Notes: generated by a model not told the origin, from the letters alone. Numbered from the stretch's first letter, positions 1 through 8,098 are shown. The stretch is DNA of 13,263 nt from Pseudomonadota bacterium (GCA_021807975.1 JAKBCJ010000088.1:1-13263); one strand, 5' to 3'. Numbers and translations: made by a program.

Positions 1-1279
1 GCTCCATCACCGCGGTAAAGAACCCGTCCGTCCCATGCCGGGCGGGCGTCAGCGACAGGAATGGGCCGCTGTTCGGCGGCGGCTGATCCAGCGGCCAGGC
101 ATCGGCCAGCGGGATGACCGCGAAATCGGGGTGGCGAGCAAGGAAGCCGGACACCTGAGCCTCGTTCTCCTCTGCCAGAAGCGAGCACGTAGCGTAAACC
201 AAACGCCCGCCCTTGCGAACCAGTGTCTGTGCGGTATCCAAAATGCTGGCTTGTTTGGGCACCAGTTCGGCCAGATCGGCTTCCCTTAACCGCAGCCGGG
301 CGTCCGGGTTCCGCCGCCATGTGCCCGTCCCCGTACACGGTGCATCGACCAATACCCGGTCAAACGTGCCGGCCCGTCGTTTCAGCCATTTGTCGCCGGC
401 TTCGACGAGATGCCGCTCCACATTATGCACCCCCGCCCGGCGCAGCCGGCGCACCGCCCCATCCAACCGTGGGGCGGAAACGTCGCAGGCCACGATCTGG
501 CCGCGGTTCTGCATCGCCCCGGCGAGTGCCAGCGTCTTGCCGCCCGCCCCGGCGCACCAATCCACCACCCGCATGCCCGGTTCGGCCGCCACCATCGCCG
601 CGACTAACTGGCTACCCTCATCCTGGATCTCGATCAGGCCAGACTGAAAGGCGGGACCGCTGGTCACCGGCCGGCGGCCGTCGATGCGCAGGCCCCAGGG
701 CGAGAACTTAGTCGGCTCGGCTTCCCAGCCCTCGGCAGCCAATGCCGCCAGCGCCTCCGCCCGGTCGCCCTTCAGCAGGTTGACGCGCATATCCAGCGAC
801 GCCGGTTCCGACAACGCGGCCATCTCGGCCGGCAGGCTGGTGCCGAAATGCGCGGCGAGGCGCGGCAGCAGCCAGTCAGGGATTTCCAGCCGCACCGCCT
901 CGGGCATCGTGGGGTGATTCAGCGTATGCCCGGCGATCTTGGACAACACCGCGTTCTCGGCGCCGGACAGCGGCATCGGCGCGAACTGCCCGCCGGAGAA
1001 CGCCTGCGCGACACCGGCTTTCGCCCAGCCTTCCAACAGCAACGAGGCGGCAACCAGTAGACGCGGGCTTTGCTTGGTATCGCCCAACCACCACGCCAGC
1101 CGGCGGCGGGCGCGCAGCACGCTCCAGACCCGGTCGGACACCGCCCGCCGGTCGCCGGACCCGATGTATCGGCGGGAGCGGAAGAAGTCGTTGGCAACCG
1201 CATCCGCGGGGCGTTTCGACGCGCCTTCGATCACCTCCAGCAGATCGATCGCGGCGGCGATTCTGGCGGAGGGGGTCAA
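1..1279 (-). CDS. RsmB/NOP-family 16S rRNA (cytosine-5) methyltransferase, C-terminal end cut by window edge
   Basis: SAM-dependent methyltransferase that puts a methyl group on C5 of a cytosine in rRNA; it acts in the cytoplasm on ribosomal RNA. Reading the minus strand from 1279 gives 426 uninterrupted codons that run off the left edge. The last visible residues (GFFTAVME) match the usual C-terminal end of the family, so only a few codons are missing. Visible motifs: SAM-binding DWCAGAGGKT at about residues 240-249, the DAPCTGTG motif with Cys315, and the YATCS motif with Cys365, the pair of cysteines typical of the m5C RNA methyltransferases. The N-terminal 200 residues are helical but I do not see a clear NusB domain. 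The start is a TTG giving MTPSARIAAAIDLLEVIE; an in-frame TGA at about 1312-1314 closes the frame upstream and no ATG lies between. No strong ribosome binding site is visible. Family is firm; the exact target base (RsmB versus a sister enzyme) is inferred. Confidence 0.9.
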   Translation of the reverse strand, partial: MTPSARIAAAIDLLEVIEGASKRPADAVANDFFRSRRYIGSGDRRAVSDRVWSVLRARRRLAWWLGDTKQSPRLLVAASLLLEGWAKAGVAQAFSGGQFAPMPLSGAENAVLSKIAGHTLNHPTMPEAVRLEIPDWLLPRLAAHFGTSLPAEMAALSEPASLDMRVNLLKGDRAEALAALAAEGWEAEPTKFSPWGLRIDGRRPVTSGPAFQSGLIEIQDEGSQLVAAMVAAEPGMRVVDWCAGAGGKTLALAGAMQNRGQIVACDVSAPRLDGAVRRLRRAGVHNVERHLVEAGDKWLKRRAGTFDRVLVDAPCTGTGTWRRNPDARLRLREADLAELVPKQASILDTAQTLVRKGGRLVYATCSLLAEENEAQVSGFLARHPDFAVIPLADAWPLDQPPPNSGPFLSLTPARHGTDGFFTAVME

Positions 1280-1408
1280 ATCGGCAGGTCGGGCGAGGCC
1301 GACGAATAAGGCACTTCAGTCACCATTGGCTGAGAACATGAACGGACCGGATACACAAGACGCGCTGGTTTGGCCATTTGAATCGTCCCCCCGCGCGATG
1401 GCCGGGTG
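1280..1408. other. Intergenic gap between methyltransferase and ABC importer operon
   Basis: These 129 bases separate the end of the importer operon from the methyltransferase start, both on the minus strand. The only structure I see is a weak inverted repeat, GGCCAT at 1372-1377 and ATGGCC at 1398-1403, with a 20-base loop and no T-tract after it. That is too weak to call a terminator. I see no convincing promoter for the methyltransferase. Confidence 0.5.
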
Positions 1409-2368
1409 TTATGCCGCAAGATGGCAGGCCACCCTATGGCCGGGCCGAACCTCGCGCAGCTTCGGCTCCTCCGTCCGGCAGCGCGGTTCGGCCAGTGGAC
1501 AGCGGGGATGGAAATGGCACCCCCCGGGGCGGTCGATCGGGCTGGGGACATCGCCCATGACATGCGCCTTGTCGCGGCGAACCGACGGATCGGCCACCGG
1601 CACCGCCGCCATCAGCGCCCGGGTATAGGGATGGAGCGGCCGAGCGAAAATGGTCGATTTGGCGGTGTGTTCGACGATGCGGCCCAGATACATCACCGCC
1701 ACGTCGTGACTGACATGCTCCACCACGGCCAGATTGTGGGAAATGAACAGATAGGACAGCCCATCCCGGGCCTGAAGGTCCATCAGCAGGTTGATCACCT
1801 GCGCCTGCACCGACACATCCAGCGCCGAAACCGGCTCGTCCGCCACGATAAAGCGTGGCCCGAGGGCCAAAGCCCGGGCGATGGAGATACGCTGGCGCTG
1901 GCCGCCGGAGAACTGGTGCGGGAACAGGCCCATCTGCCTCGGTTGCAGACCGACCTTGGCGAAGATCGCCTGTGTCATCTCCCGCCGTTCGGCGGCGTTG
2001 GCGATGCCATGCACCAGCAGCGGTTCGGCGACGATATCGCCAGCGCGCTTGCGCGGATTCAGCGATGAGTACGGGTCCTGGAACACGATCTGCATCCGCC
2101 GGCGCAGTTCGCGCATCCGGTCCGCCGGCAGGCCGACGATGTCGTTGCCCTCGAAACGAACCGCGCCGCCGGAGGGTTCGATCAGCCGCAGGATCGCGCG
2201 CCCGACAGTGGATTTGCCACACCCGCTTTCGCCCACCAGACCCAGCGTGCGGCCCTCGGCGATACTGAAGCTGACTCCGTCCACCGCATGCACATGGTCG
2301 ATGACATTGCCGAACAGTCCGGTGCGGGCGGGAAATGTCTTGCGCAGGTCCGTAACGTCCAGAAGCAT
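1409..2368 (-). CDS. Oligopeptide/dipeptide-type ABC transporter ATP-binding protein (DppF/OppF-like)
   Basis: Second ATPase of a peptide-type ABC importer; with its partner ATPase it powers uptake through the two permeases encoded upstream. The 319-residue protein has a complete nucleotide-binding domain: Walker A GESGCGKST at residues 46-54, Q-loop Gln97, ABC signature FSGGQ at 153-157, Walker B ending in Asp177-Glu178, and switch His211. The C-terminus carries the extension typical of oligopeptide ATPases (about 265-300, with the Cys-containing FHPRCPLAEPRC pattern). The ATG at 2368 is chosen because the protein then begins MLLDVTDLRKTF, as expected for the family, and sits 2 bases after the stop of the preceding ATPase. 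An in-frame start at 2461 would add 31 unrelated residues inside the neighbouring gene. Last gene of the operon. Length is normal. Substrate could be peptides, glutathione, opines or a small organic compound; family members cannot be told apart by sequence alone. Confidence 0.95.
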   Translation of the reverse strand: MLLDVTDLRKTFPARTGLFGNVIDHVHAVDGVSFSIAEGRTLGLVGESGCGKSTVGRAILRLIEPSGGAVRFEGNDIVGLPADRMRELRRRMQIVFQDPYSSLNPRKRAGDIVAEPLLVHGIANAAERREMTQAIFAKVGLQPRQMGLFPHQFSGGQRQRISIARALALGPRFIVADEPVSALDVSVQAQVINLLMDLQARDGLSYLFISHNLAVVEHVSHDVAVMYLGRIVEHTAKSTIFARPLHPYTRALMAAVPVADPSVRRDKAHVMGDVPSPIDRPGGCHFHPRCPLAEPRCRTEEPKLREVRPGHRVACHLAA

Positions 2369-2370
2369 CG

Positions 2371-3336
2371 TCAGCTCACCCAACAGGCGGCCGCGTGGCC
2401 AGGCCGCTTCGTTTCCAACGGCGGGATCGCCTCCTGGCATTTGGCGACCGCAGCCGAACATCTTGGCGCGAAGGCACAGCCTTGCGGCAGGTTATTCAGT
2501 GCCGGCACAATGCCGGGGATTTCCCGCAGCCGCGTCCCCTCCCCGGCACCGAACTTCGGCACCGAGGCAAGCAGGCCCTGCAAGTATGGGTGGTTCGGAT
2601 GGGCGAACAACTCTTTCGTCGTCCCCTCCTCCACTTTCCGCCCGGCATACATCACGATCATCCGGTCAGCGGTCTCCGCGACCACCCCCAGATCGTGGGT
2701 GATCAGCACGACCGCGGTGCCGAGTTCCCGGCGCAGGTCGCCGATCAGGTCCAGCACCTGCGCCTGGATCGTCACGTCCAGCGCGGTGGTAGGCTCATCG
2801 GCGATCAGCACTTTCGGCCGGCACACCAGCGCCATCGCGATCATCGCCCGCTGCCGCATGCCGCCGGACATTTGATGCGGATATTCCATCGCGCGCCGTT
2901 CCGGTGCCGGAATGCGGACATGGCGCAGCATCTCCACCGCCCGGGCTTCAGCCGCCCGGCGGGACACATTCTCATGCAACGAAACCATCTCGGCAATCTG
3001 CCGGCCCACCGTCAGCAGCGGGTTCAGCGCCGTCATCGGTTCTTGAAAGATCATCGCGATCTGGCTGCCGCGCATCTTCCGCATCGCCGGCTCGTCTAGT
3101 TGCAGAAGGTCGGTGCCGGCGACTTTGACCGATCCCGCCACGATTTCCCCGGGCGGCGAAGGTATCAGCCGCATCAGCGATAACGCGGTCATGGTCTTAC
3201 CGCAGCCGGATTCCCCGACAATGGCCAGCGTTTCCCCCGCTTCTACACTGAACGACACATCCTGCACCGCCCGCACCAGCCCGGCGCGCGTGTGAAACAC
3301 GGTGCTAAGCCCGGAGACTTCCAGAACCGGTGCCAT
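2371..3336 (-). CDS. Oligopeptide/dipeptide-type ABC transporter ATP-binding protein (DppD/OppD-like)
   Basis: First ATPase of the peptide-type importer, 321 residues. Visible motifs: Walker A GESGCGKT at 41-48, Q-loop Gln98, signature MSGGM at 156-160, Walker B with Asp180-Glu181, switch His214. The C-terminal oligopeptide-ATPase extension follows, with the cysteines of the APRCSAAVAKC segment at about 290-300, which in this family can bind an iron-sulfur cluster. The start ATG at 3336 gives MAPVLEVSGLSTVF, the normal N-terminus; its first base is also the last base of the TGA of the upstream permease, so translation is probably coupled. A longer in-frame reading to 4005 belongs to a different frame of the permease gene and is rejected. 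All catalytic residues are intact, in contrast to the interrupted permease two genes upstream. Confidence 0.95.
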   Translation of the reverse strand: MAPVLEVSGLSTVFHTRAGLVRAVQDVSFSVEAGETLAIVGESGCGKTMTALSLMRLIPSPPGEIVAGSVKVAGTDLLQLDEPAMRKMRGSQIAMIFQEPMTALNPLLTVGRQIAEMVSLHENVSRRAAEARAVEMLRHVRIPAPERRAMEYPHQMSGGMRQRAMIAMALVCRPKVLIADEPTTALDVTIQAQVLDLIGDLRRELGTAVVLITHDLGVVAETADRMIVMYAGRKVEEGTTKELFAHPNHPYLQGLLASVPKFGAGEGTRLREIPGIVPALNNLPQGCAFAPRCSAAVAKCQEAIPPLETKRPGHAAACWVS

Positions 3337-4169
3337 CAGTCGCCCTGCCGGGGATCGAGAATATCGCGCAGCGCATCGCCGAACAGGTTGGCGCCGAACA
3401 CCACCATGCTGATCGCCAGCCCGGGGAAAATCACCAGCCATGGCGCGGAATGGATATATTCCGCCGCCGATTCGGACAGCATGCGGCCCCAGGACGGATA
3501 AGGTTCCGGAACACCCAGGCCAAGGAACGACAGCGAAGCCTCCGTCAGGATCGTGGACCCAAGCTGCGCCGTCGCCAGCACGATCAGCGGGGCCAGCGTG
3601 TTGGGGAAAATATGCACCAGGGCGATGCGCGTCCGCCCCATGCCGATCGCCCGCGCCGCCTCCACATAATTCAGCTCCCTCAACGACAGCACATTTGCTC
3701 GGATCACCCGCGCAACATTCGGAATCAGCGGTATGGCGATTGCAATAATCGTATTGGTCAGCGACGGTCCCAGCGATGCGGTAATGACAAGCGCCATGAC
3801 AAGCAGCGGCAGCGACTGCATGATCTCGGCGATCCGTTGCACGATCAGGTCGAACCAGCCGCCCAGATAACCGGACGCCAGACCCAGCATCGCCCCCAAC
3901 CCGCTGCCGATACAGGTCGCCCCCAGCGCCACCGCCAGCGAAATCCGGGCGCCATGGATCATGCGGCTGAGCATGTCGCGGCCCATCATGTCGGCGCCGA
4001 TCCAATAGATGTGGCTGGGCGGGGCCAGCGAGGCACGGGCGTTGGTGGTCAGCGGGTCCATCGGCGCCACAACCCCGGCGAAGATCGCGGTCAGCACGAA
4101 CACGATCAGGATCAGCGCGCCGATCACCCCCAGAGGGTAGCGGCGCGCGTAATACAGCGCGTCGGTCAT
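3336..4169 (-). CDS. Oligopeptide/dipeptide-type ABC transporter permease (DppC/OppC-like)
   Basis: Inner-membrane permease subunit of the importer, 277 residues, normal length. The N-terminus has a first membrane segment at about residues 13-34, then the periplasmic WIGADMMGRDMLSRMIHGAR stretch (56-75) that is a hallmark of the C-type permease (usually GTDxxGRDxLSRxxxGAR). Several further hydrophobic segments follow between about 77 and 265. The EAA loop that contacts the ATPases reads EAARAIGMGRTRI at 170-182. The conserved SFLGLGVPEPYPSWGRML stretch is at 214-231. The ATG at 4169 overlaps the TGA of the upstream permease by four bases (ATGA), a classic coupled arrangement. The gene is intact. 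Confidence 0.95.
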   Translation of the reverse strand: MTDALYYARRYPLGVIGALILIVFVLTAIFAGVVAPMDPLTTNARASLAPPSHIYWIGADMMGRDMLSRMIHGARISLAVALGATCIGSGLGAMLGLASGYLGGWFDLIVQRIAEIMQSLPLLVMALVITASLGPSLTNTIIAIAIPLIPNVARVIRANVLSLRELNYVEAARAIGMGRTRIALVHIFPNTLAPLIVLATAQLGSTILTEASLSFLGLGVPEPYPSWGRMLSESAAEYIHSAPWLVIFPGLAISMVVFGANLFGDALRDILDPRQGD

Positions 4170-5113
4170 GTCCGCAGCCTGATGCGGGGATCGACGAGCA
4201 TATAGGCCAGATCGACGATCAGATTTACCGAAACGACGATGATTGCGATGAACATCACCAGGTTCTGCACCATCGGATAGTCGCGCCAGCGGATCGCAAC
4301 CACCAGGAAGCGGGCGACGCCGGGGATGTTGAAAACCGTTTCGGTGACAATCAGGCCGCCGAACAGAAACGCCGTTTCGATCCCGATCACCGTGATCACC
4401 GGCAGCATGGCATTGCGCAGCGCGTGGGTGAAAGTGACGGCCGCTTCCGACAGGCCCTTCGATCGCGCGGTGCGGACATAATCCTGGCGCAGAACCTCCA
4501 GCATCGAAGACCGCGTCAGCCGCATGATCAATGCCGAACTGCGCAGCCCCACGCTGGCGGCCGGGACGCAATACATCAGAACCGCCGCGCCCCAGGTCGC
4601 AGGTGCCTTGTCGTAGATCGGCAACAGCCCCAGCCAGTCCACGAACGCCATCAGCACCAGCAGGCCCAGCCAGAACGACGGCATCGACAGCGCGGCCAGG
4701 CTGAAGACCCGCAACGCGTAATCCAGCCAGGAATTCTGCCGCACCGCGCTGATCACCCCGAACGGCACCCCGGTGCAAATGGCAAACATCAGCGCCAGAC
4801 CGGCAAGCCGGGCGGTAATCGGGATACGCGGCAGGATTTCATCCAGCACAGGCTTTTCCGAGACATAGGACTAGCCCAAATCGCCGTGCAGCAGCCCCCC
4901 GATCCAATGCGTGTACTGGGTGATCAGCGGCAGATCCAGGCCCAGATCCTTGACGATCTGCTGCTTTTCCGCCGGGTCTATCATCCCCGCGCTGTCGAAC
5001 AGAATATCGGCGATATTCCCCGGGACGATACGAAGCAGCACAAAAATCGCCACCGACACCCCGAACAGGGTGATGGCCATCAGACCCAACCGGCGCAGCG
5101 TGTACTGGATCAT
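4166..5113 (-). pseudogene. Oligopeptide/dipeptide-type ABC transporter permease (DppB/OppB-like), interrupted by an in-frame TAG
   Basis: B-type permease of the importer. Reading from the ATG at 5113 gives 80 residues (MIQYTLRRLGLMAITLFGVS..., first membrane segment at about 10-30) ending in LLHGDLG, then TAG at codon 81. The same frame continues with SYVSEKPVLDEILPRIPIT and 234 codons in all to a TGA at 4166. This continuation matches the family exactly where GDLGxSY...PV should run on. The EAA-type loop (RTARSKGLSEAA) and the C-terminal LAYMLVDPRIR are intact. Without the TAG the protein would be 315 residues, a normal length, so this is one substitution and not a frameshift. A GTG at 4849 could restart translation, giving a 227-residue piece without the first membrane segment. 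Other genes here end in TAG (8971, 10379), so TAG is a true stop in this genome. It may be a recent nonsense mutation, a sequencing error, or a suppressed codon. The start lies 6 bases after the binding-protein gene. Confidence 0.85.
4871..4873 (-). other. Premature amber codon in the B-type permease
   Basis: CTA on the plus strand reads as TAG on the coding strand, at codon 81 of the permease. The reading frame before and after is the same and family-like on both sides. One base change from several sense codons (for example TCG, TGG, CAG, AAG or TAC) would explain it. Confidence 0.9.
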
Positions 5114-5119
5114 GAAAGG

Positions 5120-6706
5120 TTACTGATCCAGCCACACATCCTCGAACCGCCAATGGTTATAAATCGTGTTCCTGGCGATATTGATGCCATGCACGCGCGG
5201 CCACCAGCACGTCCCGGCCTGGGCGTGGAACACCACCGGCCTGGCACCGTCTTCCTGCAGTTTCTTGTCGATCTCCCAGACCAGTTTGCGGCGGGCGTCG
5301 ATGTCCTTCATTTGCGATTGCCGGTGGAACTCCTTTTCCAGGTCGGCATTGCAATAAGACGTATAGTTGCGCTGGGAGTCGCACAGGAAATTCTCGAAAA
5401 ACTGCACGTCCGGATCGTCGATGCCGGTGCCTTGTATGTTCATCGCAACAGAGAAGTCCTTGCGGACCAGACGAGCATACCAGACCGATGAATCAAGCGG
5501 TTCCAGTTCCGCCTGGATGTAAACCGACTTCAGATGGTCGATCAGGATCACGGCGGCGTCGCGATAATCCGGAATATTCCGCGTGGTGACCTTCAGTTGC
5601 AGCATATGGTCCGGCCCATAGCCCAGCGACTTCATGATCGCCCGGCCCTGCTCCCGGCTTTTTTCCACATCGGCGCCATAGCCGGGGACGGTTTCCATGT
5701 ATTCCTTCGACCAGCCCCAGAACCCCTCGGGCGGTGGCATATTGGCACCGCCCACCTGGAACACGCCCTGACTGAGGATGTCGGAAAACGCCTTGCGATC
5801 GATCGACAGCACCATCGCCTTGCGGATTTGTGCGTTGTCGAACGGCGGCCGTTCGCGATTGACCAGCAGGTTGCCCTGGGTGCCGGTGGGCTGCATCACG
5901 CACTGCATCGTCGGCACCTGTTCCATCAGGCTCTTGGTCAGTTCCGGCGTCAGGTCCGCCGTAAACGACAGGTCGAATTTTCCTGCCGCCATCGCCAGCA
6001 CCATCGTCGAACGGTTCGGGATGATGGTGTACTCTATCGCGTCCAGATACGGCTTGCCCGGTTTCCAGTAGTCGGGGTTACGGACCAGACGGATCGACTC
6101 GTTCTGCTTGAACGATTCGAACTTGAACGGGCCGGTGCCGATCGGATGGGTCCGCATTTCGTTGGCCGGCACATGACACGGATAGACCGGGGAGAATCCG
6201 CCCGCGAACATCGCCATGATCGACGGCTGCGGGTCGTACAGATGGAAAATCACCGTGTCATCGCCGTCGGTGGCCACGTCTTTGATATTGAACCACCAGG
6301 TTTTACGCGGGTTTTTCCTCAGCTTACCCTGCACCTTGCCGGTCAGCATGTCCCAGGTGCATTTGACGTCCGCACTGGTGAATGGCTGGCCGTCGTGCCA
6401 CTTCACACCATGATGCAGCTTGAAGGTCAGGGTGCGGTCACCGTCGCTCCAGGCCCACGACGTCGCGAGGTCGGGCACCACCTTGTCCAGCCGGTTCACC
6501 GGACTGGCGGGGTCGAACACCACCAGGTTGTTGAACACCGCCATGAACGGCATATCGGTGGAGATCGTCGCTTCCTCCAGAATCGACGCACTCGGCGGAT
6601 TGTCGCGATGGGTCACGCGCAACGTGCCGCCCTGCTTTTGCGCCAGCGCCGCATGACTCAGCCCCAGAAGGCAGGCGACAACCAGCAAAAAGCCAGACCG
6701 CTTCAT
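5120..6706 (-). CDS. Peptide-type ABC transporter substrate-binding protein (SBP_bac_5 family)
   Basis: Periplasmic binding protein that captures the substrate and delivers it to the permeases; 528 residues, normal for this class. It begins with a clear Sec signal peptide: MKR, a hydrophobic core (F6-L16), and a likely cleavage site after ALA at 20-22. The family signature is visible in LDKVVPDLATSWAWSDGDRT followed by TFKLHHGVKWHDGQPFTSAD (about 80-120), and again in GTGPFKFESF and the RNPDYWKPGKPYLDAIEY segment. The start at 6706 is preceded by a purine-rich ribosome binding site (GGGGGAAA at 6720-6713). A longer in-frame reading to 7060 enters the upstream gene and has no signal peptide at its start, so it is rejected. 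First gene of the importer operon, six bases before the interrupted permease. Substrate unknown: the family also binds opines, nickel, sugars and other organic compounds. Confidence 0.93.
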   Translation of the reverse strand: MKRSGFLLVVACLLGLSHAALAQKQGGTLRVTHRDNPPSASILEEATISTDMPFMAVFNNLVVFDPASPVNRLDKVVPDLATSWAWSDGDRTLTFKLHHGVKWHDGQPFTSADVKCTWDMLTGKVQGKLRKNPRKTWWFNIKDVATDGDDTVIFHLYDPQPSIMAMFAGGFSPVYPCHVPANEMRTHPIGTGPFKFESFKQNESIRLVRNPDYWKPGKPYLDAIEYTIIPNRSTMVLAMAAGKFDLSFTADLTPELTKSLMEQVPTMQCVMQPTGTQGNLLVNRERPPFDNAQIRKAMVLSIDRKAFSDILSQGVFQVGGANMPPPEGFWGWSKEYMETVPGYGADVEKSREQGRAIMKSLGYGPDHMLQLKVTTRNIPDYRDAAVILIDHLKSVYIQAELEPLDSSVWYARLVRKDFSVAMNIQGTGIDDPDVQFFENFLCDSQRNYTSYCNADLEKEFHRQSQMKDIDARRKLVWEIDKKLQEDGARPVVFHAQAGTCWWPRVHGINIARNTIYNHWRFEDVWLDQ

Positions 6707-6837
6707 TCGATGTTTCCCCCTTTTACCCGCGCTCCGGTTGCCCCGGGACGATATCGCGGCAGTGTGGAACGGACTTCCCGCCATGGCAATGGACGGCCCG
6801 TCCAGGCAGATGTCGTGACGATCCGGCTTACCGCCGA
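6707..6837 (-). promoter_or_regulatory. Leader region of the importer operon with a 15-base palindrome
   Basis: The 131 bases between the acyl-CoA dehydrogenase stop and the binding-protein start hold a perfect inverted repeat, TGGACGG at 6790-6796 and CCGTCCA at 6798-6804, around a single centre base. It lies about 34 bases after the dehydrogenase stop and has no T-tract after it. It could be a regulator site for the importer or a weak hairpin between the two transcription units. No convincing -35/-10 pair is visible. Confidence 0.35.
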
Positions 6838-8016
6838 TCAGTAAGATCGCGGCATCCCCAGCACATGCTGCCCGACATACCCCAGGATCAGGTTCGTGGA
6901 GATCGGGGCAATCTGATACAGCCGCACCTCGCGCCATTTCCGCTCGATCTCGTATTCCCGGGCGTAGGCGAAGCCGCCAAACGTCTGCATCGCCGTATCG
7001 GCGGCTTTCCATGCGGATTCGGAAGCCAGCAGCTTGGCAATGTTCGCATCCGCCCCGCATTCCTTGCCATTATCGAACAGCGCGGCCGCCCTGCGGCACA
7101 CCATGTCCGCAGCCTCCAGCTCCGCCCAGGCGCGCGCGATGGGGAACTGCACCGCCTGGTTCTTGCCGATCGGCGATCCGAACACGACCCGGTCCTTGGC
7201 ATACTGGGTCGCCTTCTTCACGAACCACTTGCCATCGCCGACCGCCTCGCTGGCCACCAGGATCCGTTCGGCGTTCATCCCGTCCAGGATGTAGCGGAAC
7301 CCCTTGCCTTCCTCGCCGATCAGGCTGTCGGCGGGAATCCGGAAATTGTCGAAGAAGATTTCCGTCGTGTTGTGATTGATCATCGCCTTGATCGGGCGAA
7401 TCTCCAGGCCGTTGCCGGTGTTCCGTCCGGTGATGTCGATCAGGAACACCGACAGCCCATCGCTGCGCTTCTTCACCTGATCGGCCGGCGTCGTGCGCGC
7501 CAGCAGCAGCATCATGTCGGAGTGCATGGCTCGCGAGGTCCACACTTTCTGGCCGGTGATCAGATACGAATCGCCGTCCCGCACCGCGCGCGTCTTCAAC
7601 TGCGTGGTGTCCGAACCCGTAGTGGGTTCCGTCACCCCGAACGCCTGCAGGCGGATGCGGCCCGCGGCGATCTCCGGCAGGTATTTGCGCTTCTGCGCCT
7701 CCGACCCGTGCCGCAGCAGCGTGCCCATGATGTACATCTGGGCGTGGCCCTGGCTGGCGACACAGCCCGAGGCATTGATTTCCTCCAGGACCACCGCCGC
7801 CGCGCGCAGCGGCAGGCCCGATCCGCCGTACTCCTCCGGGATCAGCGCGCCCAGGAAGCCGGCTTTGGTCAGTTCATCGACGAACTCGGTCGGGTAGGCT
7901 TCCTTTTCCTCCAGCCCGCTCCAATAGGTGCCGGGGTACTGGGCGCATATCCTGCGCACCGAGTCGCGCAGTTCTGGATAGTCTTCGCCCAGGGCGACAA
8001 AGGTTTCATCGGACAT
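6838..8016 (-). CDS. Acyl-CoA dehydrogenase family flavoenzyme
   Basis: FAD-dependent alpha,beta-desaturation of an acyl-CoA thioester in the cytoplasm, passing electrons to electron-transfer flavoprotein. 392 residues with the three expected parts: an N-terminal helical domain, a middle beta domain containing the FAD-contact pattern FGVTEPTTGSD (126-136) and the WTSRA segment (about 159-163), and a C-terminal helical domain with QTFGGFAYAREYEIERKWR (344-362). The catalytic base of medium-chain enzymes, the Glu of YEGT near the C-terminus, is absent: the aligned stretch reads YQIAPIST (367-374). A Glu is instead present at residue 250 in NAERILVA, the place used by isovaleryl- and long-chain acyl-CoA dehydrogenases, so the enzyme is probably active with that base. 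GGAG at 8027-8024, seven bases before the ATG, supports the start. It reads the same way as the importer, 131 bases upstream of it. Substrate not known; branched-chain, aromatic-side-chain or short acyl-CoA are possible. Confidence 0.92.
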   Translation of the reverse strand: MSDETFVALGEDYPELRDSVRRICAQYPGTYWSGLEEKEAYPTEFVDELTKAGFLGALIPEEYGGSGLPLRAAAVVLEEINASGCVASQGHAQMYIMGTLLRHGSEAQKRKYLPEIAAGRIRLQAFGVTEPTTGSDTTQLKTRAVRDGDSYLITGQKVWTSRAMHSDMMLLLARTTPADQVKKRSDGLSVFLIDITGRNTGNGLEIRPIKAMINHNTTEIFFDNFRIPADSLIGEEGKGFRYILDGMNAERILVASEAVGDGKWFVKKATQYAKDRVVFGSPIGKNQAVQFPIARAWAELEAADMVCRRAAALFDNGKECGADANIAKLLASESAWKAADTAMQTFGGFAYAREYEIERKWREVRLYQIAPISTNLILGYVGQHVLGMPRSY

Positions 8017-8098
8017 AATCGGGCTCCATCGATTTGGGTGGCGCGCACGCTGCCCTCCGATGGTCGCCGGGTCAAACCCTTGCTAATGCACTCCCGAG
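8017..8098. promoter_or_regulatory. Divergent promoter region between acyl-CoA dehydrogenase and glycosyltransferase
   Basis: These 82 bases must hold the starts of both transcription units unless the promoters are inside genes. A TTGACC (minus strand, 8075-8070) resembles a -35 box, but no good -10 box lies at the right distance. One TGCA (8087-8090) is present. The assignment rests mainly on the divergent gene layout. Confidence 0.35.

Noticed and set aside
1372..1403. Inverted repeat as a terminator of the importer operon
   Set aside because: Only six base pairs with a 20-base loop and no T-tract.
2369..2461. N-terminal extension of the DppF-like ATPase to an upstream ATG
   Set aside because: The added 31 residues overlap the end of the preceding ATPase in another frame and are unlike the family N-terminus.
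4871..4873. Pyrrolysine or other recoding at the TAG
   Set aside because: The gene is an ABC permease, not a known recoded family, and nothing in the sequence points to a recoding element. TAG is used as an ordinary stop by neighbouring genes.
3330..5491. Long plus-strand frames (3330-4205 and 4424-5491) opposite the permease genes
   Set aside because: Low-complexity Gln/His/Arg translations opposite confirmed membrane proteins; shadow frames.
5534..6844. 436-codon open frame on the plus strand opposite the binding protein
   Set aside because: It is fully antisense to a gene with a clear family match and signal peptide. Its translation is rich in His/Arg/Gln with no recognisable domain, as expected for a shadow frame in GC-rich DNA.
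6707..7060. N-terminal extension of the peptide-binding protein
   Set aside because: It would place 118 unrelated residues before a clear signal peptide and overlap the acyl-CoA dehydrogenase.
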